Part shown: positions 1 through 7,818 of the stretch, one piece after another | Position numbering within the stretch: the stretch's first letter is position 1 | Layout of the letters: every line of letters starts with the position of its first letter | NCBI GenBank assembly: GCA_013287905.1 | Contig: JABDCW010000016.1 | Span: forward strand, 1-36,515 | Reading direction: 5' to 3' | Length of the DNA: 36,515 bases | Source: Chlamydiota bacterium | Lineage (GTDB): Bacteria; Chlamydiota; Chlamydiia; Chlamydiales; Parachlamydiaceae | Notes under the pieces: model-generated | The model's input: the letters and a program-made list of their open reading frames with translations, nothing else | Database searches by the model: none | Told to the model about the DNA's origin: nothing | Translations under genes and position numbers: made by a program

Positions 1-736
1 ATTTTATAAATATCTCCTTATTAAACCAAGGAGGGGTCTCGACATCGGTTTTTTTTTCATAGCGATGAAATTCCTGATATTGGCGATTCCCTGCATAGGC
101 GGAATTTCGTTGATAAAATTCCTGAATATACTGAATCACCAGTTCCGGCTTATGTTCCATTCCATGAACATAAAATGAAACTTCAGCACCTATCATGTGT
201 TTTGACGTTTGATTTTCCTTGGAAGGATCGATGTAGCTGTTATGTTCCGGACATCGATGACCAGAGGTGATCACAACCCGGGCATGAGCGCGTGTTTGAA
301 TATCATTAATTAAATCAATTAAAATGGGATAGATAAATTCCTTCCCATTCTTTAAGGGCAAACCATGTTTTTGAATTCCCCCACAGTCATAATAGCGGAC
401 CTGTTCTCCATCCAGGTTGGTTACATGACAAGGATTTAACGTATTTCCCTTGCATCGGAAAAATTCTTTATTGATCTTTAAGGGAAGACCTCCATTTCTT
501 TTATCCCACGGATAGATCGGCGATGAGAGCACTTTGGGAGGGGGGATAGTAAATAAAAATTCGTCGTGTTTGCGATAAATATACTCTGCTTGTTGTTGCG
601 AATTTCGTTTACCCTGCAAATCTTGCGATTCATCGGAAGAGGCGCAAGCTAAAAGAAATATGGGGATAAGGGAACTTGCAAAGGATAAGGAAAATCTGCA
701 AACAATTTGCGAAAATTTACATCGATCAATTATCAT
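1..736 (-). CDS. Lipoprotein with M15 (DD-carboxypeptidase-like) fold, C-terminus cut by window edge
   Basis: The frame is open from an ATG at 736 to the left edge, giving 245 visible codons, so the C-terminus is missing. Residues 1-31 form an N-terminal hydrophobic segment ending in a lipobox (LLAC), which predicts a lipoprotein with the Cys near residue 31. The segment SGHRCPEHN followed by SKHMIGAEVSF resembles the core of M15 peptidases (VanY/YcbK type, SGYR...H-x-x-G-x-x-x-D). Those enzymes cleave peptidoglycan stem peptides in the periplasm. The His of the second motif is present, but the zinc-ligand Asp position reads Ser, so activity is doubtful. The gene is divergent from the SLBB gene at 788, with 51 bp between them. 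Family placement is by motif only; the C-terminal His ligand lies outside the window. Confidence 0.6.
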   Translation of the reverse strand, partial: MIIDRCKFSQIVCRFSLSFASSLIPIFLLACASSDESQDLQGKRNSQQQAEYIYRKHDEFLFTIPPPKVLSSPIYPWDKRNGGLPLKINKEFFRCKGNTLNPCHVTNLDGEQVRYYDCGGIQKHGLPLKNGKEFIYPILIDLINDIQTRAHARVVITSGHRCPEHNSYIDPSKENQTSKHMIGAEVSFYVHGMEHKPELVIQYIQEFYQRNSAYAGNRQYQEFHRYEKKTDVETPPWFNKEIFIK

Positions 737-787
737 GTCTAACACCTGCCCGCTGGATCGTTGCTATCATAACGCAAATGCAAATTA

Positions 788-1162
788 ATGAAAGTACATT
801 TTAAAACTTCGTTAAGAATACATGAGTGGCTTGTTACCTGGCTGCTCATTGCCATTATCATTTTGATAGCCCTCACGGCATCGTTTTCGAGAGGTAATGA
901 GAAAACAGCCGCTCAGTTCCTCTCTCATCCGGATAAACATTTCGAAGTCATTGTACGGGGAGAGGTAAAAAATCCGGGCGTGTATCATTTTGCGGGCCCA
1001 ACTCATATAGGCGACGTTCTGAAAATGGCTGAAGTCACTCCTGAAGCTAATCTCAAACGCTACCCTAACGACCGGCTGATCAATAAAGCGCGTATATTGA
1101 ATATTCCCAAAAAAGCCATGAAGCAAACGGACAATAGGGACACTAAAAAAGAAAGATATTAA
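788..1162 (+). CDS. Membrane-anchored SLBB-domain protein (124 aa)
   Basis: A short protein with one strong membrane segment (about residues 13-33) followed by a soluble part. Residues 53-107 match an SLBB-type fold: IVRGEVKNPGVYHF, then a hydrophobic helix and a strand ending ARILNIPKK. SLBB domains occur in polysaccharide export proteins and in ComEA-like proteins, where they bind glycans or other ligands. Here a single domain sits on a membrane anchor, so it is probably an envelope protein with a periplasmic domain. No clear Shine-Dalgarno precedes the ATG. The gene is convergent with the DUF3604 gene, and a long hairpin at 1199-1293 lies between them. The specific role is unknown. Confidence 0.6.
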   Translation: MKVHFKTSLRIHEWLVTWLLIAIIILIALTASFSRGNEKTAAQFLSHPDKHFEVIVRGEVKNPGVYHFAGPTHIGDVLKMAEVTPEANLKRYPNDRLINKARILNIPKKAMKQTDNRDTKKERY

Positions 1163-1198
1163 GGATTTCGTGCCCGCGCCCTAGGTTAGGAGCAGAAA

Positions 1199-1333
1199 AT
1201 GGACTTCATGGACGACATGGACTTCATGGACGATATGGACAGGTCGGAATTGTCCATGTCGTCCATGAAGTCCATGTCGTCCATGAAGTCCATGTCGTCC
1301 ATGAAGTCCATGAAGTCCATGTAATCCATGAAG
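1199..1333. repeat. Long hairpin of 9-bp tandem units between convergent genes
   Basis: The left arm 1199-1240 and right arm 1252-1293 are 42 nt each and complementary with one mismatch, around an 11-nt loop. Each arm alternates two related 9-mers (TCCATGAAG and TCCATGTCG on the right arm). Further degenerate units continue to about 1333. It lies between the ends of the SLBB gene (+) and the DUF3604 gene (-), so it could act as a two-way transcription terminator, although no long U-tract follows the stem. Confidence 0.85.
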
Positions 1334-1362
1334 TTCCTTTCTGTCCTTAAGGCCCTTCCTTA

Positions 1363-3348
1363 TTAAAAATTGCCGTCATCATCTTCATCCTCATCGTCAT
1401 CATCTTCATCGTCTATATCAAATACTGGTTTCGCAGGAACGGGTTTTGCGGATTCAGCCCCTTTAGATTTGACGACCGGGGCCGGCGGCACAAGGTCAAC
1501 CCATATAGGCGAGCTCCATCCCATGTGTCCGTCTTCTTGCGTGACACGAATGTAATAATAAACGAAGGGGGGTTTTCCATCTTTTGCGTTCACAACAACT
1601 TTTTCAAGAGGTGTCATGTCATCATAAGCAAAATGTAACCAGTAATCCTTCGATTCTAATGTCTCAATGACTTTACCGTTGCGGATAATTTCAAATTTAA
1701 CAATCCTTTTGGTCCCTGCAACATATCCTGAAATATGACGGTTCACCTTAAGCCCCTGCTTTGTCCCGGTATGCAGTTCATCGCCCATCATTGCGTCTGC
1801 GATATGAAATCCAATTACCATACGCTCGCCAGTAGTTGCATAACAATGACGATTATATAACGCATCGAAAAGCGAATGTCTATTGTGCTCAACCGCGATA
1901 ATCGCGGTCAAGCCGGGAGGATATTGCAACTGCCCTGCCTCATATAATTCCTTATAAATTCCCCTGTCGTCAAGGCCTCCTGCCACAAATCCAAAGCGGC
2001 AATTGCGCAATAAAGCTTTTTGAATAGACCCTTCAGCCGATTCTGAAACTCCGCTTTTTCCGCTTGACGCAATCGGTAAAACATTGCCTTCTTTTTTAGT
2101 GCATTCAGATGATCCCCAAGAGTTATAAATCTCAACGATACGCTCAAAATTTGGATCGAATTCCTTAAAATCATAATCATACCCCTTTGCCATTGTCCAG
2201 CAAGGAATAGCAATCATCTCTTTTGGTGAAAAATTTTTGTAAATACTTTTTAATGTATGGTATTTGGGGTCTTTTTTACGTAGAATCTGTTTCCCGTCTT
2301 TGGCATAAACAATTTGCCTAATCCCTTCAACACCAGGTGACCCGCACCACTGAAATCCAACAAAAGTGGTAAAGCGGTCAGCCTCATCAAAATCACCAAC
2401 ATACTGGCAAATAAATTTCCAAATTTCATTCGAGGTCTCTTCTTGACTTTCAAAGGGTGAAATTCCAAAAAAATTCCCCGAAAAATCATCGCGAAAATAA
2501 CGCAGGCAATTCTCTATGTTCTCTGTTGCATCGATCCTTTCTGATTCCCCATGAAGCAGCCCCCAAAATAAATGTTGGTTTGTATCTTCAAAACACTTGA
2601 TCGGCGGCGATTTAAAAATATCTTTCGTTTGCGAATTCAATAATTTAATTGTGTAAATGCCCGCTTCATTAAAATACAGATTTGGCAGCGCGATAAAACC
2701 AGTTTCCGGCACAAAAAGTTTCCAGTTAAGGTTTTCCCGCAAGTGCTCATGGGATAATTCAATGAGCAAATCATCAGGCGCCTCGCTGGTTAAGTTTCCA
2801 TACTTATCTTCAAAACGGACAATCACATCGAAGCGTTTATTTTTGATCACAAAGGATGGTACGATCACGCGAATATTGCTTAACTCATTCCCCCGGATAT
2901 CCATGGAAAATACTTCGGGGTCTTCATACTGTCCTTTGCCCTTTGGATCGATGTACAAATTAAAAGTACGCCGTCTTTGCGCATTGACTTGCGCTCTTGT
3001 TCCCTTTTCGGGAGATTTGGGGGAGCCAACAACAATCGTGAATGTGCTACCGGCTTCTAACTTGGCAGGAAGAACAAATTCAAATGCTGAAGGTTTTCCT
3101 CCTTTAACCTTGTTTTCCGTTGCCTGGACTATCCTTTTGTTTTCCAACAACGCATAAATCACATTAGACGTTTTCTTTAGATTAGTCGAGGGAAGTTCCC
3201 AGTCGGCGTGCCGTCCCAAACTTTCCAAATCAAATTTCAGTTTGGCCCCTTTCGGCAAGTGAACGCTCGGCGTATAAATAAAACTCCATGTGTTCACCTC
3301 GCCGGCATAGGCCTGACCAGGTTCGCAGTAGCAGATCGATCGTCGCAT
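1363..3348 (-). CDS. DUF3604 family protein with acidic C-terminal tail
   Basis: The protein has 661 residues from the ATG at 3348. The frame also reads to a GTG at 3381, but a TATAAT box at 3370-3375 overlaps those extra codons, so the downstream ATG is preferred. DUF3604 hallmarks are visible: LFWGLLHGESE in the middle, YNSWGSSE, then GFVAGGLDDRG and GLTAIIAVEHNRHSLFDAL followed by CYATTGERM. DUF3604 proteins are related to PHP-type metal hydrolases. Here the usual WGDLHGH reads WGLLHGE and the late D-x-H position reads LDD, so metal ligands look altered. The C-terminus is a run of Asp and Glu. The N-terminal 250 residues look like beta-sandwich domains. The substrate is unknown; this may be a non-catalytic member. 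Confidence 0.75.
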   Translation of the reverse strand: MRRSICYCEPGQAYAGEVNTWSFIYTPSVHLPKGAKLKFDLESLGRHADWELPSTNLKKTSNVIYALLENKRIVQATENKVKGGKPSAFEFVLPAKLEAGSTFTIVVGSPKSPEKGTRAQVNAQRRRTFNLYIDPKGKGQYEDPEVFSMDIRGNELSNIRVIVPSFVIKNKRFDVIVRFEDKYGNLTSEAPDDLLIELSHEHLRENLNWKLFVPETGFIALPNLYFNEAGIYTIKLLNSQTKDIFKSPPIKCFEDTNQHLFWGLLHGESERIDATENIENCLRYFRDDFSGNFFGISPFESQEETSNEIWKFICQYVGDFDEADRFTTFVGFQWCGSPGVEGIRQIVYAKDGKQILRKKDPKYHTLKSIYKNFSPKEMIAIPCWTMAKGYDYDFKEFDPNFERIVEIYNSWGSSECTKKEGNVLPIASSGKSGVSESAEGSIQKALLRNCRFGFVAGGLDDRGIYKELYEAGQLQYPPGLTAIIAVEHNRHSLFDALYNRHCYATTGERMVIGFHIADAMMGDELHTGTKQGLKVNRHISGYVAGTKRIVKFEIIRNGKVIETLESKDYWLHFAYDDMTPLEKVVVNAKDGKPPFVYYYIRVTQEDGHMGWSSPIWVDLVPPAPVVKSKGAESAKPVPAKPVFDIDDEDDDDEDEDDDGNF

Positions 3349-3402
3349 GAAAAAAATACCCCCATTTAAATTATATACCACTCGTAACTGAAAAGGAGTT
3401 TA

Positions 3403-3490
3403 CGTGCACGTGAGCGTGCCCGTGCCCGAATTTATTTATCTTTCGGAAATAATAAATTCGGGCACGGGCACGGGCACGCTCACGGGCACG
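3403..3490. repeat. (GTGCCC)n hairpin with unequal hexamer count in its arms
   Basis: The left arm 3403-3436 and right arm 3451-3490 are inverted copies of a GTGCCC hexamer array ending in GAATTTATT. The right arm holds one extra hexamer, so the arms are 34 and 40 nt. The loop is about 14 nt. The same arm recurs as a single copy at 20791-20816, and related arrays lie at 7422-7457 and 7734-7769. It sits between the DUF3604 promoter region and the 3' end of rny. Confidence 0.85.
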
Positions 3491-3517
3491 TCAACCAATT
3501 CTTTATTTTGTTTGGAC

Positions 3518-5077
3518 CTACATTGCATACTCAACTATACGCTTTTCTCTAATCACTGTGATTTTGATTTTCCCCGGATAGCGTAAATCGCGTTCGATTT
3601 GCTTCGTTAAGTCTCTTGCCAAATTGATCACCCCGTCATCATCGATGATATCCGGAAGCACCAATACTTGCAATTCTCTTCCGGCTTGCATTGCATAGGC
3701 TTTTTGCACACCCGGAAATGCACCTGCAAGCTCTTCTAACTGCGTTAACCGTTTTATATACTCATTAACACTCTCTATCCTGGCCCCTTGACGCGATGCA
3801 GAAATTGCATCAGCTGCACTGCACAAAGAACCCTCTATAGTGATAGGCTCCATTTCCCCATGATGACAGCCGATGCCATTGGCTACTTCCTTCAGTTCCC
3901 CATATTTCAATGCAAGTTCATGTCCAATCACCGCATGAGAGCCGTCAATCTCCTGAGAGACCGCTTTGCCAAAATCATGTAATAATCCAATCCGTTTTGC
4001 TAAATGTACATCCAATCCAAGTTCCGCAGCCATAATCCCCATCAGATAAGAGACTTCTAAGGAATGCTCTAAAATATTTTGCCCATAGCTGTAACGGAAT
4101 TTTAACTTGCCAAGCAGCATAATTAATTCGGGATGAAGATTGATTACGCCAGCTCGTAATGCTGCATCTTCCCCGTGTTTTTTTATCAAACGCTGTACAT
4201 TGCCCTTCGCCTTCTCGACGGCCTCTTCGATACTCGTGGGATGGATCCTCCCGTCCTGAATCAATTCAGACAGCGCCATTTTGGCTATCTGCATACGCAC
4301 AGGATCGAATCCTGATAAAACAACCGCACCGGGAGTGTCGTCTATTGTGATATTGATACCGGTCGCCCGTTCCAAAGCCCGTACATTTCTTCCCTCACGA
4401 CCGATGACGCGTCCTTTCATCTCTTCGTTAGGTATCGCTACAGTATTTACCGTCGCTTCAGAGACGCAAGAGACGGCCAACCGGTTAATTGCCGTTGCAA
4501 TGATAGACCTGGCTTGAATTTCAGATTCTTCCTTAGCTTCCTTTACCGTGCGCCTGATATAATTGGCCATATCATGTTTCACTTCGCCTGCAATTTGCAT
4601 AAGGAGCTGTTCCTTGGCTTCAGCTGCAGTCAAGCCAGCCGACCGCTCAAGCTGAGATTGCAATTGCGATGCATACCCGGCCACCTTCTTTTTTTCTTCT
4701 TCAAATTGCTCCTTTTGCAAACTTAGGGTCATCTCCTTTTTATCGATATCGAAGAGTTTTTTTTCTATCATTCCCATTCTTCGGTCTGCCTTATCTTCGC
4801 GCTGCTTGATCCGGTCCTCCTCTAATCGCAGTTTATGCCTTTCTTGCCTCCAGATTGTTTCAAAATCGCGCTGTTGCTGAAATTGCATCTTCTTCAAAAC
4901 TTCATCGCCTTTCCTTTTGCATTCTTCAGCATCGGATTCCGCCTGAAGGATTACCTTTGCAGCTACCCGTTTAAAATCGAGCAACCGGTAACGTTGATAG
5001 CCCCATAACAGACCGGCTCCCAAGGGAATCCCAATCAAGCCAAAAAAAATGGAGAGATAAACAAAATCAATGATCAT
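3518..5077 (-). CDS. rny: Ribonuclease Y
   Basis: A 519-residue protein with the full RNase Y architecture, an endoribonuclease that starts mRNA decay at the membrane. An N-terminal membrane helix (about 5-25) is followed by a long charged coiled coil (about 30-190). A KH domain contains GRVIGREGRNVRALE (about 222-236). An HD domain carries ILEHSLEV, LLHDFGKA and CHHGEMEP (about 335-415). The length matches the family. It is the last gene of the leftward operon starting at 7275, six bases after the CNNM-like gene. No good RBS is seen before its ATG, so coupling with the upstream gene is likely. Confidence 0.97.
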   Translation of the reverse strand: MIIDFVYLSIFFGLIGIPLGAGLLWGYQRYRLLDFKRVAAKVILQAESDAEECKRKGDEVLKKMQFQQQRDFETIWRQERHKLRLEEDRIKQREDKADRRMGMIEKKLFDIDKKEMTLSLQKEQFEEEKKKVAGYASQLQSQLERSAGLTAAEAKEQLLMQIAGEVKHDMANYIRRTVKEAKEESEIQARSIIATAINRLAVSCVSEATVNTVAIPNEEMKGRVIGREGRNVRALERATGINITIDDTPGAVVLSGFDPVRMQIAKMALSELIQDGRIHPTSIEEAVEKAKGNVQRLIKKHGEDAALRAGVINLHPELIMLLGKLKFRYSYGQNILEHSLEVSYLMGIMAAELGLDVHLAKRIGLLHDFGKAVSQEIDGSHAVIGHELALKYGELKEVANGIGCHHGEMEPITIEGSLCSAADAISASRQGARIESVNEYIKRLTQLEELAGAFPGVQKAYAMQAGRELQVLVLPDIIDDDGVINLARDLTKQIERDLRYPGKIKITVIREKRIVEYAM

Positions 5078-5083
5078 ATAAAT

Positions 5084-6454
5084 TTATATTTCGCTTTTAG
5101 CAGATGCTTGATCGTTCTTAATATGGCGATCGACGGGTTTGATGCGGACCTCTTCGACAACCCGTTCATTCGATTTGATCACTTCGAGGTCAAAATCATC
5201 GCGATGAATCGTAAACCCCTTAGCAGGGATCGTTCCGGCACTTTGAAACACATAGCCTCCAATTGTCTCATAATCATCTTCTTGCGGAATGTTAATTTCC
5301 AGCAATTCGTTCGCATCCAAAATACTCATTCGGGCATCGACAATCCAACTGCCATCTGGTTGTTTTTTGTGAAGTTCTTCGTTGGTATCATATTCATCGC
5401 CAATATTACCAAAAATCTCTTCAAAAATATCTTCAATCGTGACAATACCTTCCGTACCACCATACTCATCGACAACAATTGCTATATGAACCTGGTTCTT
5501 GCGAAATTCCTGCAATAAATTGGAAATCTTTTTTGTTTCAGGTGTGAAAAGGACATTTTTTTGCAATGATTCTAATGGGGCCTCCAGAACTGCAGCTTCA
5601 TTGTTTTCCTGAAACTCCTGAAATTTTTTAAGAATATCCTTATACATAACAATACCGACAATTTCATCGATGGTATTGCGATAGATTGGTATACGGCTAT
5701 ATCCTTCCTTAACGATCAATTTAGTCGCCTCTTTAATCGACATCAGGGCCGGCAAGCTAAACAAGTCTACTCGAGGCACCATCACTTCACGGGCAATCCG
5801 TTCCCTGAATGACAAGACCGACTCAAAGATTTTTTTATCATGAGGATTAATTCCCGGGGTCAGTTGCGCGCCATGAATAATATCTATAATTTCTTGCTTT
5901 GCCTGCAATTCCGGTTCATCTAATTGATCGAGGTAAATTAAACCGGAAAAAGAACGGAACATTTTCATAACCAGATAAGTAATTGGGAATACTACATACA
6001 TGAACAACGAAGCAAAAGGGATAAAAACCGTCATTGTTTTTTCAGGGTAACGTATTCCAAACATCCGGGGCAAATAATCTCCAAAAATAAATGATAACAA
6101 CAAAAAAACCAGGCAAGTCAGTACGATCAAAAGAATGTGATATCCATTTATATCGGAAAGTAAATAGGTGAAGAATGTTGTATTTAAAATGAGGACAACT
6201 GCCGACGCGACATAGCAACATCTCATGATATTTTGAGCGCAAAGAGCAGCAAAAAATAGCCCCTCGTACCCAGCCTTACGAAAAAAATATAAATGAAAAG
6301 GGCGATAAAAAAACCATCTGCCGCTAAGCAGGATGTTCTTTTGTAAATCACTTTTATGAAATTTTCGAAAAGCGCTTGTCAGCGCCGTTAACAAAAATGT
6401 GCCTAAGAGAAAAAATAAGGTAATAAAAAAAGTCACTAATAAAAACAATGTCAT
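5084..6454 (-). CDS. CNNM/HlyC-like membrane protein (DUF21-CBS-CorC)
   Basis: The N-terminal third has four hydrophobic segments typical of DUF21. A CBS pair follows, with VMVPRVDLFSLPA and VDEYGGTEGIVTIEDIFEE, then a C-terminal CorC/HlyC domain containing WIVDARMSI and YETIGGYV. Proteins of this layout are linked to divalent cation (Mg2+) transport or resistance; the older name is hemolysin-like. The start is uncertain: the ATG at 6454 has a GAAGG only one base upstream, and a GTG at 6478 in the same frame would overlap the end of ybeY by 16 bases. Either way translation is probably coupled to ybeY. It sits in the operon between ybeY and rny. Confidence 0.88.
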   Translation of the reverse strand: MTLFLLVTFFITLFFLLGTFLLTALTSAFRKFHKSDLQKNILLSGRWFFYRPFHLYFFRKAGYEGLFFAALCAQNIMRCCYVASAVVLILNTTFFTYLLSDINGYHILLIVLTCLVFLLLSFIFGDYLPRMFGIRYPEKTMTVFIPFASLFMYVVFPITYLVMKMFRSFSGLIYLDQLDEPELQAKQEIIDIIHGAQLTPGINPHDKKIFESVLSFRERIAREVMVPRVDLFSLPALMSIKEATKLIVKEGYSRIPIYRNTIDEIVGIVMYKDILKKFQEFQENNEAAVLEAPLESLQKNVLFTPETKKISNLLQEFRKNQVHIAIVVDEYGGTEGIVTIEDIFEEIFGNIGDEYDTNEELHKKQPDGSWIVDARMSILDANELLEINIPQEDDYETIGGYVFQSAGTIPAKGFTIHRDDFDLEVIKSNERVVEEVRIKPVDRHIKNDQASAKSEI

Positions 6455-6462
6455 ACCTTCAA

Positions 6463-6912
6463 CTAGGCGTGAAGCCACAGCTCTTTTGCTGTTACATGCG
6501 CTAAATAGTCGGTCTCCCCCTGCCGCATTACCTGCCTATCTTCGTCATCGATATCATCATAACCGATTAAATGAAGCAACCCATGGATAACATATAAAGT
6601 TACTTCATGATAGACATCCCCACCATGTTCGGCGACATAGCTTGTGGCTGTTTCGGGACAGACAAATACATCCCCCATCACACGATACCCCACCTCATTT
6701 ACATCATCCATAGGAAAAGAAATGCAGTCAGTTACGCTTGGATCATTGAAGTACTGCTTATGAAGCTCACAGATAGCAGAGGTATCAACAAAATATACTG
6801 AAACTTCATCATACTGCATTTGAGAATAAATGAGAAAATCTTTTACAAGAGCAGTAACACTTGACGTACAAATAGCCAAGTGCGTTTGCTCCTGTATAAC
6901 ATGTACTTCCAT
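6463..6912 (-). CDS. ybeY: Endoribonuclease YbeY
   Basis: A 149-residue protein of the UPF0054/YbeY family, a metal-dependent RNase involved in 16S rRNA 3'-end maturation and ribosome quality control. The signature helix reads HGLLHLIGYDD, where the common form is HGxLHLxGYDH. The first two His ligands are present, but the third position is Asp. Upstream, DCISFPMD matches the conserved strand before the active site. It starts one base after the stop of the small basic protein gene at 6914, and its end overlaps or abuts the CNNM-like gene, so it belongs to the same operon. Confidence 0.93.
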   Translation of the reverse strand: MEVHVIQEQTHLAICTSSVTALVKDFLIYSQMQYDEVSVYFVDTSAICELHKQYFNDPSVTDCISFPMDDVNEVGYRVMGDVFVCPETATSYVAEHGGDVYHEVTLYVIHGLLHLIGYDDIDDEDRQVMRQGETDYLAHVTAKELWLHA

Positions 6913-6913
6913 T

Positions 6914-7072
6914 TTATGGAAGCACAGGAGTTTTTGGCAAACCGGTTACTCGCTTACGCGACTCATCCCAACGTCCTAACTTCTTAAGAACATCAATGCG
7001 TTCAAACCTTTTTAGAACATTGCGCTTAGCTCCGCCTTTATTTGCTTTGCCATAACTGTTGTGTCTGGACAT
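6914..7072 (-). CDS. Small basic protein of the Chlamydia/Verrucomicrobia type
   Basis: A 52-residue Lys/Arg-rich protein starting at the ATG at 7072. The stretch RNVLKRFERIDVLKKLGRW followed by GLPK matches what I recall of a short conserved family found in Chlamydiae and Verrucomicrobia (TIGR04137). That family has been suggested to be ribosome or rRNA associated; its function is not established. Its place directly before ybeY, an rRNA-processing enzyme, fits such a role. This is one of the best taxonomic markers in the window. Confidence 0.85.
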   Translation of the reverse strand: MSRHNSYGKANKGGAKRNVLKRFERIDVLKKLGRWDESRKRVTGLPKTPVLP

Positions 7073-7101
7073 AACGATTCCCTATATTATAATTGATCCG
7101 T

Positions 7102-7275
7102 TTATTTGATTTTTGGTATAAAAGCTACCGAGGCAATATCTCCCTCCAGAGCATTAGACTGCGGTTTAAATCCGCCGGGCAACTGGTCCTGCAGCGCCCC
7201 TGTTTTTAATGAGGGAGCTTGACGTCTACGGGGAGATCGGCTTCTTCTTTCCTGTTGTTTACTGATGCGTACCAT
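7102..7275 (-). CDS. Small basic hypothetical protein (57 aa)
   Basis: An ATG at 7275 preceded by AGGAG at a seven-base spacing opens a 57-codon frame. The N-terminal half is very basic (RRSRSPRRRQ), while the C-terminal half is mixed and ends in IPKIK. It is the first gene after the promoter at 7308-7337 and lies 29 bases upstream of the small basic protein gene, so it heads the operon. The RBS and promoter support it as a real gene. No family is recognised; nucleic-acid binding is a guess from composition. Confidence 0.65.
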   Translation of the reverse strand: MVRISKQQERRSRSPRRRQAPSLKTGALQDQLPGGFKPQSNALEGDIASVAFIPKIK

Positions 7276-7307
7276 AAAAATACTCCTAAAATTTACTTTT
7301 CTAGCTG

Positions 7308-7337
7308 ATTATATCTCCATTTGCGTTATTGCCGCAA
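7308..7337 (-). promoter_or_regulatory. Promoter of the smORF-ybeY-rny operon
   Basis: On the minus strand a -35 TTGCGG (7332-7337) is followed by an 18-bp spacer and a perfect -10 TATAAT (7308-7313). The RBS and ATG at 7275 lie about 33 bases downstream, which fits a short leader. Confidence 0.6.
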
Positions 7338-7421
7338 CTTTTTTCGTCTACCCCCGATCAAATAATTGAAAATAATGGGCAACCCGAAGTATAATATCGC
7401 TCGTCTCTGAAGAATAGTTTT

Positions 7422-7769
7422 CGTGCCCGTGCCCGTGCCCCTGCCCGTGCCCGAATTCTATTACCCATAAGTCTAATTAACAATTCAACGCAGAGGCACG
7501 GAGACGCTGAGACGCTGAGGAAAACAGGATTTAATTTTGAATTTTCTCTCTCTTTGCCTCCGCGTCTTTGCGTCTCTGCGTCTCTGCGTTTATCCATCGA
7601 TGTTACGTTGCAGACAGATATTTTGCGACTTATGGGTAAGAGCATGCGTGCCCGTGCCTGTATCTATTCATCTTTTCCGAACTTAATCCTGCTTGAAATT
7701 TGCGGGAGTTAAAGCATTCGGAAATGATCAATAAATTCGGGCACGGGCAGGGGCACGGGCACGGGCACG
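7422..7769. repeat. Perfect 36-bp inverted repeat of GTGCCC hexamers flanking a second element
   Basis: Positions 7422-7457 and 7734-7769 are exact inverted complements, 36 of 36 bases, including an internal variant hexamer (CCCCTG) kept in both arms. They are separated by 276 bp holding another inverted element (7462-7638). Further loose copies of the hexamer lie near 7649 and 7776-7790. The whole array fills the space between the ybeY-operon promoter and mnmE, and the mnmE promoter is not obvious within it. Confidence 0.85.
7462..7638. repeat. Nested inverted element with ACCCATAAGTC ends and GAGACGC-type core
   Basis: A 12-bp perfect inverted repeat (7462-7473 and 7627-7638, TACCCATAAGTC) bounds this element. 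Inside, 7486-7520 and 7557-7590 form imperfect inverted arms built of 9-bp ACGCAGAG-like units. The outer sequence and the first core bases match the element at 33624-33744 in reverse orientation. It appears inserted inside, or grown within, the larger hexamer palindrome. Confidence 0.8.
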
Positions 7770-7818
7770 AATAATATGGGCACGGGCACGAACGGAATCA
7801 AGTTACCATGGGGCAAAT

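Noticed and set aside
1370-1555. Plus-strand frame with a poly-Ser start
   Set aside because: It is antisense to the Asp/Glu-coding tail of the DUF3604 gene.
2657-3157. 166-codon plus-strand frame
   Set aside because: Antisense to the conserved DUF3604 gene, with no RBS and no recognisable domain.
3404-3586. 60-codon plus-strand frame rich in Gly-Thr
   Set aside because: It is the (GTGCCC)n hairpin translated, then runs antisense into rny.
7358-7645. 95-codon minus-strand frame with an Arg-Ala run
   Set aside because: It lies wholly in the nested inverted repeats; the Arg-Ala run is the GTGCCC hexamer translated.
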